Below, piece after piece: positions 10,156-21,746 of a stretch of DNA of 64,000 nucleotides; position 1 is the stretch's first letter, and each line of letters opens with the position of its first letter. The notes under the pieces were generated by a model that was given only the letters and a program-made list of their open reading frames with translations, was not told where the DNA came from and searched no databases. Origin of the DNA: Platerodrilus igneus (lineage: Eukaryota > Arthropoda > Insecta > Coleoptera > Lycidae). Position numbers and translations under genes: made by a program. The DNA lies in contig JARFIW010001176.1 in assembly GCA_036346225.1 (NCBI GenBank), positions 3,423,038-3,487,037 on the forward strand, read 5' to 3'.

Positions 10156-12430
10156 TCACCGACATACATCGTCCGCTTCGGAAGGAGCATAGACTAATGT
10201 CTGCCTCTTTTGGGCAGTTTTTTGCCAAGCAGGAACAGCAGGGGGTGTAGGAGGTTTAGGAGGTAGCACTGGTAATTTAGAAAACTCAAAACGCGTCATA
10301 GAAGGACGTTCTTTGTCGTTGGGATTGGTGGTATGAAAATCAACGGGAAAGAAGGAAACATGATGGTTATCCGAATATCAACGATAGAAAAAGAAAAAAG
10401 AGTGGCTGTAAGAGTATCAACCTTACGAAAAGAAACACAAGCAAAGCACACTTCAGTTACGTTAGATAGAGGGACAGAATTAGATTAAATTTCAACGACG
10501 TTAGATAAAGGACTAGAAGTATCACAGTTAGGAAAGAAAACAGCATCGGCTGTAGGAATATCAACCTTAGGAAAAGGAGCAGAATCCGATAACACTTCAA
10601 CCATATTTCCTAAAAGAACAGAATCGGGTAGAAGTTCATCAACGTTACAAGAACAAACAGTATGAAGTAGAACTTCGTCAATGTTAGATAAAGGAGTCGA
10701 ACAAAGTCTATCAACATGAAAGAAAGGAGCCGCACCAGACAGAATTTCATCAACTTTACAAGAACAAACAGCATCAGAAAAACCTTCGAACACAATAGAT
10801 AAGGAAGCAGAATCAGGTTGACCTTTGTCAACATTAGATATCAGGACATCATCTAGGATTTTACCAACCTGAGCTAAAAGAACAAAAGCAAGTAACATTT
10901 TGTCAACCTAAAAAAGTAAGTAAGAGTAAGTATCGTTTTATTAACGTCAGATATAGGAGTAGAATCAAATAGGACTCCATTACTGTTAGGCAACGGAGTA
11001 GGAACAGACAAAGCTTCAGCCACAATAGGAACTGATTCCTTAACAATAGTAGATAACGAAACAGGATTCGGTAAAACTTTGACGACAACAGCAACAGGCA
11101 TCTCAACTACGGGTTCACTAACTTCAACAGGACCTTCTCTATCCGTATTAGAAATCATCGTCACTTCAGCTACGGCTATTATTGTAGACACGACAGAAAT
11201 TTCTTGACTAGAATCATTTAAGAAAGCAGGAACATGTAAAATTTTGACAGCAACAGCAACAGACATTAAAGCTACAGGTTCATGAACTTCAACAGGACCT
11301 TCGCTGACTAAATTAGAAGTCACTTCAGCGACATTTGTGCTTGCAGACACGACAGAAATTTCGTAGGTAGAATCGTTTAAGAAAGCGGGAACAAACTCTT
11401 GAGAAGCTAGCTGCAAGTCACTAATTCGAAGTATGGGTTGCAATGGTGGTGGAGGCACAGTTTGGGGTAGAAGTGGAAACGTCGGGTCTGGTTGATCATC
11501 TTTTGAAACGCAAAGGACAGAAGGAAGTTGGTTCTTGTTAGTAGAGGTTCGGTAAGTAGGGGCGTGATAGCCGTAAAAATCAATATTGCAGTTCAAAGGC
11601 TCATATGGCTGAAAAGGGTACAAGGTGATGGTAGTAGGGCGAACAGCAGGAGATGTAGAAAAGGATCTAGAACTAGAAACGGAAGAAATTTTGTTCGAAG
11701 CTGTATTCGCCGAAGAAGGGTATGTTTGTATAGTAGTAGCAAGATGACCTGGATGAGGTACAGAAGAGAAGGTAGAGTGAGAAGCTGAAGAAATTAGGCA
11801 GTTAGAGGTAAGGACAGTATTTGAAGTATGATTCGAAGACCTATTAGTAGTAGAATGACAGTTGGGACAGTTGTGGCGTGTAACTCCCTTATGCCCGCAA
11901 CCACAGCAATGGAGTACTTTAGGACGAGTACAGCGTGTCGAAACATATCCAGATTTGTCGCAATTAAAGCATACGACCTGACAAGTAGAAGGAGCACTAG
12001 GAAGAAGAACAGTAGAACCTACGGAAGAAGTATCGGATCTACACGTAGGCGTAGGAGAAACCTTAACAACTCGGTCATGTGAAGTAAAAGTATTGTTCTC
12101 AATAGTAGTAGACTTATAAGTAAGACCCGGTTCGGCAGTAAAAGTATGTGGGTCTGGAATAGGTGATACGACATTATCGGCCAGAATCCTTGCCGGTTCT
12201 AATTTAAGACACTCGTCCTTTAACTCTTGTAAGGAGCGGACGGTAGGCAAATGGGCTCGATAGAAAGGAGCAAGGTTACGAAGCACAATCGACAATTGAT
12301 CATCCTCGTTGAAAGCTCCATACCACTGAAACAGGGCCGTCATGCACGTAAAATAGTCAGTGATACTTTCTGAGGGCTCCTTCTGTCTATTGCAGATACC
12401 TTTATACAGTCTTGTCTTCGTATCAGTCAT
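10156..12430 (-). pseudogene. Long Gag with zinc knuckles and a repetitive tail
   Basis: The frame from the Met at 12430 (MTDTKTRLYKG) is open to 10874. The first part resembles the C-terminal half of a Gypsy-type Gag capsid (ESITDYFTCMTALF, VLRNLAPFYRAHL, LKDECLKLEPAR). A zinc-knuckle pair follows at about 11976-11865: CFNCDKSGYVSTRC, where the usual His is Tyr, then CCGCGHKGVTRHNC. The tail holds two 55-residue repeats (VPAFLNDS...EISVVS...EGPVEV, offset 165 bp). After one frameshift near 10910 it continues with short VDE-L-DS-L-NVDE repeats and a proline-rich end (LPVLPPKPPTPPAVPAW, about 10270-10220) to a stop at 10156-10158. Further upstream Met codons exist to 12502 but lie in hydrophobic, non-Gag text. 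No protease or RT follows. Confidence 0.78.
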
Positions 12431-12904
12431 TTTGAATACGAATAAAAAAAATTGGAAGAAAGTAACTAAATAAAGACTAACCATAACTTGGTAGAAGCTC
12501 AAAAGATAAAAAGTTATTGCGAATACAGGACAATTTAAAACATATCCGACGTATAAACTTCAAGGATACCAATAGGAGCGAAACAACAAAATAGAAATTA
12601 AAATAGGGCGCCAGAGTTTTCAAAGGATCTAGGATTATTGGCAAAAACACAAGTCCAATAAGATTAAGAAGGAAAACAAAACTAAAATTTAAGAAGATCG
12701 AACCCACACAAGAAATAACTAAAAGAACTAAATACTAGTTCGAACGTACGGGAAGAAAATATAAGTAGCATCAGACCGATAAATGCGGGTAATGTCGGAA
12801 ATCAGGCAGTACAAAAATTCAGACCAGAAGCAAAACAAACGCGAAGCCAAGTTAATCAAAAAAAACCGGAGCCCCACGCTAGGGCGTTAAAATTTATGCT
12901 ACGT

Positions 12905-13010
12905 TGTGCAGCGTAGTCTAACAAAACAAAAACAACAAAATAAAATGGCCAGACTTATAAATTAACAAGGGAAAAGGGGTATTTAATTGATTCCGAAAAC
13001 AAACGTAACA
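12905..13010 (-). repeat. 5' LTR of the gag-only element (copy A)
   Basis: The 106-bp repeat has TG...CA ends on both strands (TGTGCAGC...CGTAACA on plus). It matches 8503-8606 and, in duplication copy B, 29353-29454. A 470-bp leader separates it from the Gag start. No convincing tRNA primer-binding site directly follows it. Confidence 0.82.
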
Positions 13011-15360
13011 TGGGGAAGCAGTTGTTGCAACTTCCAACGGCATTACTTGTAGGGAACCAAAAAATAACGGATGCATATGTGAAAGCGAATGCCAGCACTT
13101 TTATCAAGTTAGCTGCAGCACAAACTACAACCCAGAAGTTCTAAACCAAAAGCCCTCTCTGGAGATCAAAATAGATTTCTCCTAAACTCAACTATGTAAT
13201 TATAATATGGACCTCAATATGAGTAAATTAGAAATGATCCTGTAGCAGTCTAAGAATTTCTCGCCGGGACCAGATGAAATTCATTATCGAATGCTTCAAG
13301 AGCTCCCAAAAGGACACAAACAAACCCTTTTAAACCTTTTTAACAAATATGGAACGAAGGATCGTATCCTCCGCAATGGTGAAAGTCAAAAGAGGAAAAG
13401 CGAGCACAAACCCTACAAATTTCAGACCAATATCTCTGACGAGCTGCATCTCAAAAGTATTTGAAAAAATAACAAATATGCGCTTGGTTTGGTACTTAGA
13501 ACCGCACAACTTTCTGTCTGCGGAACAAATTGGTTTCAGAAAATATAGATCCACCAAAGATTCACTCGTAAGCTTAGAAGACTATATACAACACGCTTTT
13601 GCAGGTAGGAAACATGTAGTTGCAGTATTCTTTGATATTGGGAAAACATTCTATATGACCTGGTGATATAGGGTGCTTCAATTGGGTTTAAAGGTCCCTC
13701 CCTAAATTTGTGTAGAGTTTTCTACGTGAACGTTTCTTTACTGTAAGGTATGAATTCATCTTTTCACAACCTCGAACGTTTAAAATGGCATACCACAAGG
13801 TTCAACATTAAGTGTAACGCAATTTGCAATAGCAGTTAATAGCATTATCTCTAGGTTGCCTCCGAAAGTGGGGCGATTTCAATACGTGAATGAGCTAGTA
13901 ATCTTCTATTCATCCGACTCCATGAATGAGATTGAAGTGACCCTAGAAACTGCTGTAGATAATGTATCTGAACAATCCTCTAACAAAGGATTTAGTATAC
14001 CTCTAGAGAAAACTCACTCCATGCACTTCTGTCGATTAAGAAAACAACTCAAGGACACAAAAGTGTTACTACTAGGCCACATGTATCACCAAATTCCTTG
14101 GCCTAAAACTTGATAAGCAGTTACGGTGGCAACTAAACATCGACGAATTAATAACGAAATGCAAACGATTCCTTAATTTGATTGGATGTCTTGCTAGTAG
14201 GTTAACTGGGAGCAGAAAGAGAAACACTTCTACAAATGTTTAAAGCTTTAGTCATATCAAAAATAGACTACGGGTGTTTCGTATACTCATCAGCAAGACC
14301 ATCAGTCTTAAAAAAGCTCGACACTATTCAACAAGAAGGGTGCTTTTCGTACTACCCGTATATCTTCTATATCCCGTGACGTCGGAATCCTTCCGTTATA
14401 TTACAAAAGAACAAAATTAGCTATTAAATATACCATTAAGATCTGGTCTATACAAGAGCACCCCAACCATAGAATACTGTTCAAGAGAACTCACGAACAT
14501 AACATCATTTATGACAGTAGGCAAACTATAACCAAGTCCTTAGCAATAAGGCTATCGGACGTATTTAAAAAGTATAACTTTTGTCTACTCCCTACCTTAA
14601 ATCTATCACTTGGAGAAATACCGACAGGACACTAGGATCATCAACCATACGCCTACAATGTGCTATAGCTCTCAAAAATAATCACACTGAAGGAACTAGC
14701 ATTGTCCGTTTCAAATCTATTTAAAAGAATATCCTAATGCGTTAGTGATTTACACCGACGGAAGACGAACATAAGAGTCGGAAGTGCCATCGTTATTAAC
14801 TCCATACCACATAAACTGCGTTCGGCAGCTACTGTATGTATGGCAGAATTGTATGCAATATGGCTAGGTCTTATGTATGCAATAGCCCTGAAGAAGCTCG
14901 CTACAGCCACTAAGTGACTACTTCAGTGGAGACCCAATGGTCCAACAACTTCTAGCTACACAAAACGATCTAAAAACGCTGGGAAAGCTGGTTGTGTTTA
15001 TCTGGATACCTAGTCACTCCGGCATCGAAGGTAATGAATTAGCGGCAGAACAGTTAACGAATCTGCTAATTCTGAAGAAAACGAAGAAATTCGAATAAGA
15101 CCTGAGGACGTAAACACATTGGTAGCCTATCTGGTTCAAGAGAAATGACACGATAAATGTGGATTAACCAATGGAAAAGCCAATATCACCAAAATTCAGA
15201 AGCGAGTTTCGTTAGACCACGGTCACGCGTCTCAGAAACAGAAACTGCACCTTCAATGAATGCCAGTTGTAAAACATTGAAAGGGGTTACTTGGACAAAA
15301 TCGGTTGCTTTCGATAGCTCCCATCGTAGTACTAGAAGCGATATATTTAAGCTACTGACC
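13011..15360 (+). pseudogene. I-like LINE ORF2, RT and RNase H (copy A)
   Basis: This continues the LINE interrupted at 8502. RT begins with SPGPDEIHYRMLQELP (about 13267-13310). After a frameshift come TNPTNFRPISLTSCISKVFE (about 13412-13470), QIGFRKYRSTKDSL (about 13528-13570) and VAVFFDIGKTFY (about 13621-13655), followed by a stop. A later RNase H domain is recognised from ALVIYTDGRRT (about 14738-14770) and AELYAIWLGLMYA (about 14848-14885). RPISLTSC with an RNase H domain is typical of the I clade. Several stops and shifts make it a pseudogene. The 3' end near 15360 abuts a BEL/Pao Gag remnant. Confidence 0.82.
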
Positions 15361-15930
15361 TAAGAAGAAGAAACTTATTCGCAAACAACAAGATGTCATC
15401 AAAAGGGAACAGAGGGCATTAGAAGACGAAAAACAGGCCATTAATGAAGCTCTCAGCATTGTTGGAAATAACGACGCAGGTCATATACCAGATACAAAAG
15501 AGAAAATAAAAGAGATTGACGAATAGCTGGCGCACGTCCCGCAATTTATGGATGTACAGTACGAAAATCGGTTTGTCACATCGGTAAAGAAACCTATTCA
15601 AGGTCAATTCAATCCGAGATCGTACACAGGGCTGAAGGTACGCAAAACGCTGCTAAATAACAGCCTCAAATCGTCAAGACACTCACGTCGGTAATCCAAT
15701 CACCTTTGTATATGAACCAATGGGCGGCGAGGCACTCTAGTGTCCAGAGAACTCTTATTCTTTTCAGGAATCCTGAAGAACGGGCTATCTTCATTAGCGC
15801 TTATGAACGGTCAACGCATGTTGTGGTTTCAACGACCAAAAGAATATGGTGCGATTACAAAAGAGTCTTTGGGGCACTGCAAGGGAATTCGCTCAAAGCC
15901 AACTTTCGGTACCTTCATGCGTTGACATAA
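15361..15930 (+). pseudogene. BEL/Pao Gag remnant (copy A)
   Basis: A coiled-coil-like start (KKKLIRKQQDVIKREQRAL, then EKQAINEALSIVG) is followed by a Gag-like block MNQWAARH, NPEERAIFISAYERST and GALQGNSLKANFRYLHAL (about 15715-15927). The spacing resembles the DUF1759-type capsid region of BEL/Pao Gag, which reads roughly R-LP-F-G-P--W--F---F--S with a later L-G-A. There is a stop at 15523-15525 and two frameshifts relative to copy B (near 15535 and 15600). The family call is from motif memory, not from a search. Confidence 0.6.
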
Positions 15931-15934
15931 CCCT

Positions 15935-17660
15935 ATTAGATACATCCACATCCTCTTCAAAAAATGCCTATCCACAGGAACCTTTTCTGAACCCTTCAAT
16001 TCCGCATCAATAATCCTCATCCTAAAACCTGACAAGCCACCAGAAGACCCAAAATCCTATCGTCCAATTGTACTTGTCTCTACATTAGGCAAATTCCTTG
16101 AGAAAACAATCCTTCACAAAATCAATTCCCATATTATGAACCACAACATCCTATCCCCATCTCAACACGGCTTTAGACCCAACCATAGTGCTGAGAAAAC
16201 CATCAGCCGCCTAGTTTCCTTTGTCATAAATTCCATACAAGTACACCATCTTGCCTTTCCTTGGCTTCAAATCCGCTTTCGACCTCCTCTGGTGGCATAA
16301 CCTGTTAACCAACTACGACTATTCCACTTTCCTTCGAACCTATGCAAAATAATTAACTTATTCCTAATCTCAAGAACGGCATCCCTAACCTCAAATTACT
16401 ACCGCATATACATATCCCTTTCCCAAGCCGGCCCCCACCTTCTGGAACATAGCCATTAATCTCTTACTACACAACATACCCAACGTCACCACCTTTGCAT
16501 ACGCAGATGATGTCACATTTCTTAACCACGGTTACTCCAGATTCTCCACTGAACAAACAGCCTAACATTAACATCCTTCATAGAATTCTTTAATTCTTTA
16601 AATAAGCAACCACTATCCCCATCCAAATCAAAACTCTTCCTGCTGAAAGGCTTTCTAAATACACACACTTGACCAAACTAAGAACAAAAACATAGATCAT
16701 ATTAAAGAACCTTCACCAATTACTGCCAACTTCAACACATCCACACACAGTCGACGCCTGATTCTTTTCCAAATTATAATCCCTATCATACAGTATGAAT
16801 CCGACACGTGGTTGTCATTAACCCCACCTTCTTCTAGAATGAAACTAAATACAATAATCCGCCTCTTCTTACTATATACATCCCGCGCATACAGAACCAC
16901 ATACACGCTAGCTCTATATTCCATTCTTCAAATCCCTCCCATAGAATTACAACTCAACGTAGCCTACAAATCCGAAACCTGAAGCGAAACCTTCCAATCC
17001 AGCTCCAAGACACCATCCTAACTCCTGACGAATACAGAACACTGCCTAAGTCTAATATTAAAACCTGTATTCGTTTCTCGTTAAACCATTCCTAGCAACA
17101 ACTCTGGTCCTCAACTTCATACGACAGATACACATACGACCTATTCCCCGAACTATTAGAAATCCCCATAACACGTATCCTACTCCAGCTCTCAAACAAT
17201 ACAATTCTAACCTCTCACGGTAAATTTTGATCCAAACTTCACTCCTTCAACATCACCCCATCCCTATATTGTCCTTGCGACCACTCCTCACCTGAGACTC
17301 CTATCCATCTCATCTATACATGTTCACTTCTATCCACTCTCACTCAAACTTAAAATCCGCACAAACTTAGATCCCTTCACTCCACTACCTAGCATAACAC
17401 ACCTCATCACGCACGATCCTGAGCTGCTGAACATATTCTTCACTGACATCCTTAACACAAAACCCCCAATAAACAATTAAACACTATAATACATAACCTA
17501 CCCCACATCCCACACTCTACACATTGCACAACACTATTGCTTACTCCCCTACATCAAGCATCCAGGTGCAGCGACGAAAGGGGGACTTGCCTCACCGAAA
17601 ACCAATTACAATAGCAGACCTCAACACGCCATGATCAACCATCATGTTTAAAGAAGAACT
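15935..17660 (+). pseudogene. R1/Jockey-type LINE, RT to 3' end (copy A)
   Basis: The fragment starts inside RT: FNSASIILILKPDKPPEDPK and SYRPIVLVSTLGKFLEKTI (about 15996-16110), HGFRPNHSAEKTISRLV (about 16166-16215), then FAYADD at 16494-16511 followed by VTFLNHGYSR. A C-terminal cysteine/histidine box is seen as YCPCDHSSPETPIHLIYTC (about 17268-17325). The text is C-rich and full of stops. The minus-strand LINE at 23750-27730 shares HGYSR after the active site, and TY--FP, GKF--KL-SF and NPS-YC-C near the end, so both are one family in opposite orientations. Confidence 0.75.
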
Positions 17661-18604
17661 CTCACTTTGAAATTATCACTGTTTATTTGCTTACATGTAT
17701 TTCATTTAACTTGTATATATTTTACTAACCAGTATGGATTTCTATCCAGGAATGGTTATAAATAGATGTTTACTAAATTGAAAAAATATTTAAAAACAGA
17801 AATAGATTCAAGCTTAGAAGTTGTTGAATTCGATCATTTGTTTTGTAATATACAATGAAAAGGGAACATTCTTCGATACAAAAAGTTTCTTTCAAGCTAA
17901 TTAATTAAAATAGAAAATGCACTTTGAAAATTAGAATTCTAAACGGAGATTTAAAATTCTATGTACAAACCTGTTAGACTGGGATTTTAATGTCAATTTA
18001 AAATGGAGGCATAAGGCATTTATTAGTTAATTACGAAAAGCGCTTTTGGATTTCGCAAGTATTAATTTTAGATTGCTTTGTTTGTAACTGAGATTTGAGT
18101 ATTTTATTATGTGAATTTAAGGTAGAATAAATTTTACCCATATAATATTTCTTATAAGGATATTTACCAGAAAATTTTGTGGTTAGAGTTCGAAACACCT
18201 TGATTGTTAAATAGACTCTGTCAAGGATTTTGGCCAACAACCTTACAAACGTGGAAGTAAAAGATAGGTATATTATTCACAAGACAAGAGATTTGAGATC
18301 GGTAAATTTTATCAAAGATTAGGTGGGGAACATTTTAATAATTAAGTAAATAGGAACTCGTTAGGAATAATTTTGTTTAAAATTATGCTGATAATATTCT
18401 ACGTTCTCTTGTATGAAAAAATTGTTTTGAATTTATAGATACTTTTTGATATTGTTGTTTGATTTCATTTTGTAAATTCCATTACTTCCGTTGAACTAGC
18501 CAAGCTAAGTCAGCAATTTCAAATTTTACAATTTTCTGTACCGTGTTACAGCACTCTTTTAGCGACGCCCAACGCGGACGTTTTAGCAATGCTCCAATGT
18601 AGGG

Positions 18605-18646
18605 CTTATCACAGCAATATATATATATATATATTGCTGTGATAAG
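18605..18646. repeat. Perfect 42-bp palindrome with AT core (copy A)
   Basis: Arms CTTATCACAGCAAT and ATTGCTGTGATAAG surround an alternating AT core, giving 21-bp arms with no loop. The non-AT arms show that this is more than a microsatellite. The duplicate at 35059-35100 is identical. Confidence 0.93.
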
Positions 18647-19525
18647 GGATTGTTTAAGGGTTTAAGGTCGTGCAGGAAACATAAATTACGATAGGAAGCA
18701 TAAAACTGCATTTATTTAGTAGAAAATTTAATAATTCTTATATTATGTAAATAGTAAGCATTTAACACCCTTATATAGAGTATAATTAGTTTTAAGCGAC
18801 GCAAATAATACATCTTATAGCAATAGGACGCATATTTAGCATAGAAATAGGTAATTCATACATTAGGTGAATAACAAATATTTAATGCCCCGTATATAGA
18901 GCTTTAGTAATTTTAAGTAATGCAAATAACGATATTTTTCAATAGAAGCACGCGTATTTAGAAGAATGATAATAAATGTAATTAAACACGCATTTAAAAG
19001 GTTTCTAATTAGTTATAACATAATACGGAGATAAGAGATAAAACTTAACAAAGACTTGTGTAAGTGTAGAAACAATCAACATTTTTGATAAGAAAATGCA
19101 GTTCAAAGATGCGTAAATAAATAAACATACATGAAAATCGAAATTGAAATTACATCAGGTATTTTTGTATAATTATGGAAAACGCGATGTCTAAACAAAC
19201 AACGTATGGCAAGATAACGAGGCATCTGTAGCAAACAACCATTACCCGGAAAACCAAGTATATTACATCAGAAAACCACTTCAAATGCAGGATATACAAA
19301 GACCTTATTGGTTAAGATAAGCGACGGACTTGTGGAACCCAATCCACATCCAAGTGGAATCGACCTATATTTAATAGCAAGAACGATAACGGAGTTGAGT
19401 TTTAACTCAAGAAGGCCAAGCTGCGATACTTTAAATCGAAAGGTCACGCGTAATTTAATATTTAATAGTATGATAGTGAAAATGTATAGTGCTACGAATA
19501 TAAAAATTTCTATTGCCGTATAACG

Positions 19526-19636
19526 GCTCCGAATTGGGGAGAATAATTTCGAATGTGATGTCAAAAATCCAAATGTATAAGCTCCGAATTGGTGGAGAAT
19601 AATTTTGAATGTGATGTCAATAATACAAATATATAA
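19526..19636 (+). repeat. 55-bp tandem repeat (copy A; copy B 35979-36089)
   Basis: Two adjacent units begin GCTCCGAATTGG and contain GAGAATAATTT and GAATGTGATGTCAA (19526-19580 and 19581-19636). Weaker AATTCCGAAT- and AATTCTGAAT-like echoes continue to about 19790. Function unknown. Confidence 0.85.
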
Positions 19637-20456
19637 TAATTCCGAATGTATGGATAATCTTAGTTGGTCAATAATGATTCTAATGTGTGTATAATTCTAA
19701 TCCGATTGGATGATCATAATTCTGAATTGATGTTGGTTGATAATGGATGGTATAATAATTTAAATGCATGGAAGATTCTAATTGAGGCGTCGACGAGTTT
19801 GGTATAATTTTGTGTTGCGAGAAAATAAAGAAGCAAGAAATAATTTATGGAAACCAAGGATTTCAATTCAACTAAGCAGTAGCAGGTCACATCTAATTAG
19901 TTTTAAGAGATTTTTTCTATTAAAATTTGAATATTGAATTTACTTAATGTATAAAAGTGTAACAGAGTCAACAACAAACTATGCATACGTTAAAAGTACG
20001 TAATATTATAAAGGGGTTTAGAACGTTCCAGGCTTCCTTGATAAAAAGAGTAGTTTTTGGCGACTTTAGATTGATTGCAAAGCACATGAATTTTGGGATA
20101 AATAAGACTTATAATATTGATTGATTGAAGAGTGTATTTTAATCATTTCAAAACTTGTACATAATATTTTTTTTCATTATATAGAATTAATTGACTTCAT
20201 TTTATAATTCAAACAAAGAGGTAATCAGAAAGGTGAGAAGAAGAAAAATTGATTATCGTAACGTTGTGCACTCTGTGTAGAATAATAAAAAGCTAGCCGT
20301 GGCAGAATAATAATAACATTAGTGAGATTTAGAATTTGATTGGAAAACACAGAGAAGTGGAGTTAAGTGAAAACGCCATTGACACCGAGTACGGCGTTAT
20401 CATATCAATTTTAATTGGACGGCCCAACGTCGGGGCTCGATTGTACCTAAAAATAC

Positions 20457-20490
20457 ATAGCAATATATATATATATATATATATTGCTAT
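20457..20490. repeat. Perfect 34-bp palindrome with AT core (copy A)
   Basis: Arms ATAGCAAT and ATTGCTAT enclose alternating AT. It lies about 20 bp after a block reading GGCCCAACGTCGGGGCTCG. Duplicate at 36907-36940. Confidence 0.92.
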
Positions 20491-21348
20491 AATTATAGTT
20501 TAGGGCGTAGGTTAAGTCACAGGGGTTGTAGAACAAATAAAAGCAACTTCCAGTTAACAAAAGCACATAATTCCAGATATTATAAGAGTAAATAGGTCAC
20601 TATACATATTGTTAGTTGAGAGCACACTGTATATAAAAATACATGAGATTAAATGCATAAGAAGATAGAAATATTCAAGAGTAAGTGCAAGTTAAGATAA
20701 GATTTGAAAATGCAACAAAATGCATCAAAATTAAATCAACGGGAAACCTATATGAATTGGATTGATAAATATTTAACAAGTGCGTTAAATATATCATCGT
20801 ATACGCAGTCTAAATTATGCATTATTTGTAAATAGTACGTGACATAAAGAATTACATTTGCTCAAAAATCCAATATGAACTAGGAACTAAACAAGCACCT
20901 GATTATTTCGGTTTATAATAAGTAATAAACACTAAATACGTGATTTAATAAACGGAAATTCTTGGGATTTCTCAAATTAACACCATGAAATGTGAATGGA
21001 TACGTGACAACTCAAGCATTCATCCGAATATTTGAACTATACAATTGGTAAAATTTCCGGAATACACAAGGATAAAGGCAAAAACTGTCATCCCAACACG
21101 TGAATGAACGAATGCAAAACAAGAGAGGTACGGCTTTAAATACGATAAAATCGAGCAACGAGTTTAGTATACATTTTATACTGGGCCACGACAATACTCT
21201 GCAGTGCTAAATTATTTACGTAACCAGTGAGACGAACGTAAATTAAAATAATTTTGAAAAGTGTACGAATTGTGCAAGTGTGAGCCGATCTATTATAGAC
21301 GTAAGTAAGCAACGACTTAATAAAAATACATTTCTAACATAAATAAAA

Positions 21349-21525
21349 CTTCTGGTAAATTCTGGTAAATTACGTCTGGTTAATTACTTCTGGTTAATTA
21401 CTTCAAGTTAATTACTTCTGGTGCATTACTCCCTGTTAATTACTTCTGGTTGATTACTTCTTAGTAATTACTTCTTGTTAAATACTGACATGGTAAATGT
21501 TCTATTACTGTCTTGTTAATTACCG
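21349..21525 (+). repeat. 15-bp minisatellite TTAATTACTTCTGGT (copy A)
   Basis: About ten degenerate units of TTAATTACTTCTGGT run through this stretch, with variants such as TTGATTACTTCTTAG. Several of the differences between duplication copies A and B fall inside the array. Confidence 0.88.
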
Positions 21526-21701
21526 AGATGGAAAATCTTTTTATTATTGATATTCAAGCAGAAATTTAAATGGGATTTTTATTGAATCGCGGGGCATAAT
21601 TTAAAGAATAACACAGCATTTTATGGTATGCCCAATCGTGGGCCTAATACAAACAAAAGTAACACAGCATTTTATGATAGACCCAATCGTGGGGCTGAAA
21701 T

Positions 21702-21704
<3 letters not shown>

Positions 21705-21744
<40 letters not shown>
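21705..21744. repeat. (AT)n microsatellite (copy A; copy B 38142-38181)
   Basis: About 20 AT units, preceded by two blocks CCCAATCGTGGG (about 21630 and 21681). Length is the same in both duplication copies. Confidence 0.93.

Positions 21745-21746
<2 letters not shown>

Larger units (their letters stand above)
8503..13010 (-). mobile_element. Gag-only LTR retrotransposon nested in the I-like LINE
   Basis: Direct repeats of about 105 bp lie at 8503-8606 and 12905-13010, with a C-rich tract (polypurine on the minus strand) just inside the left one. The internal part encodes a long Gag on the minus strand and no RT, protease or integrase. The LINE reading stops at about 8500 (TTKVW) and resumes at 13011, which shows that the element is an insertion. 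I found no clear target duplication at the outer edges. It is likely non-autonomous, depending on another element's Pol. Confidence 0.8.
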
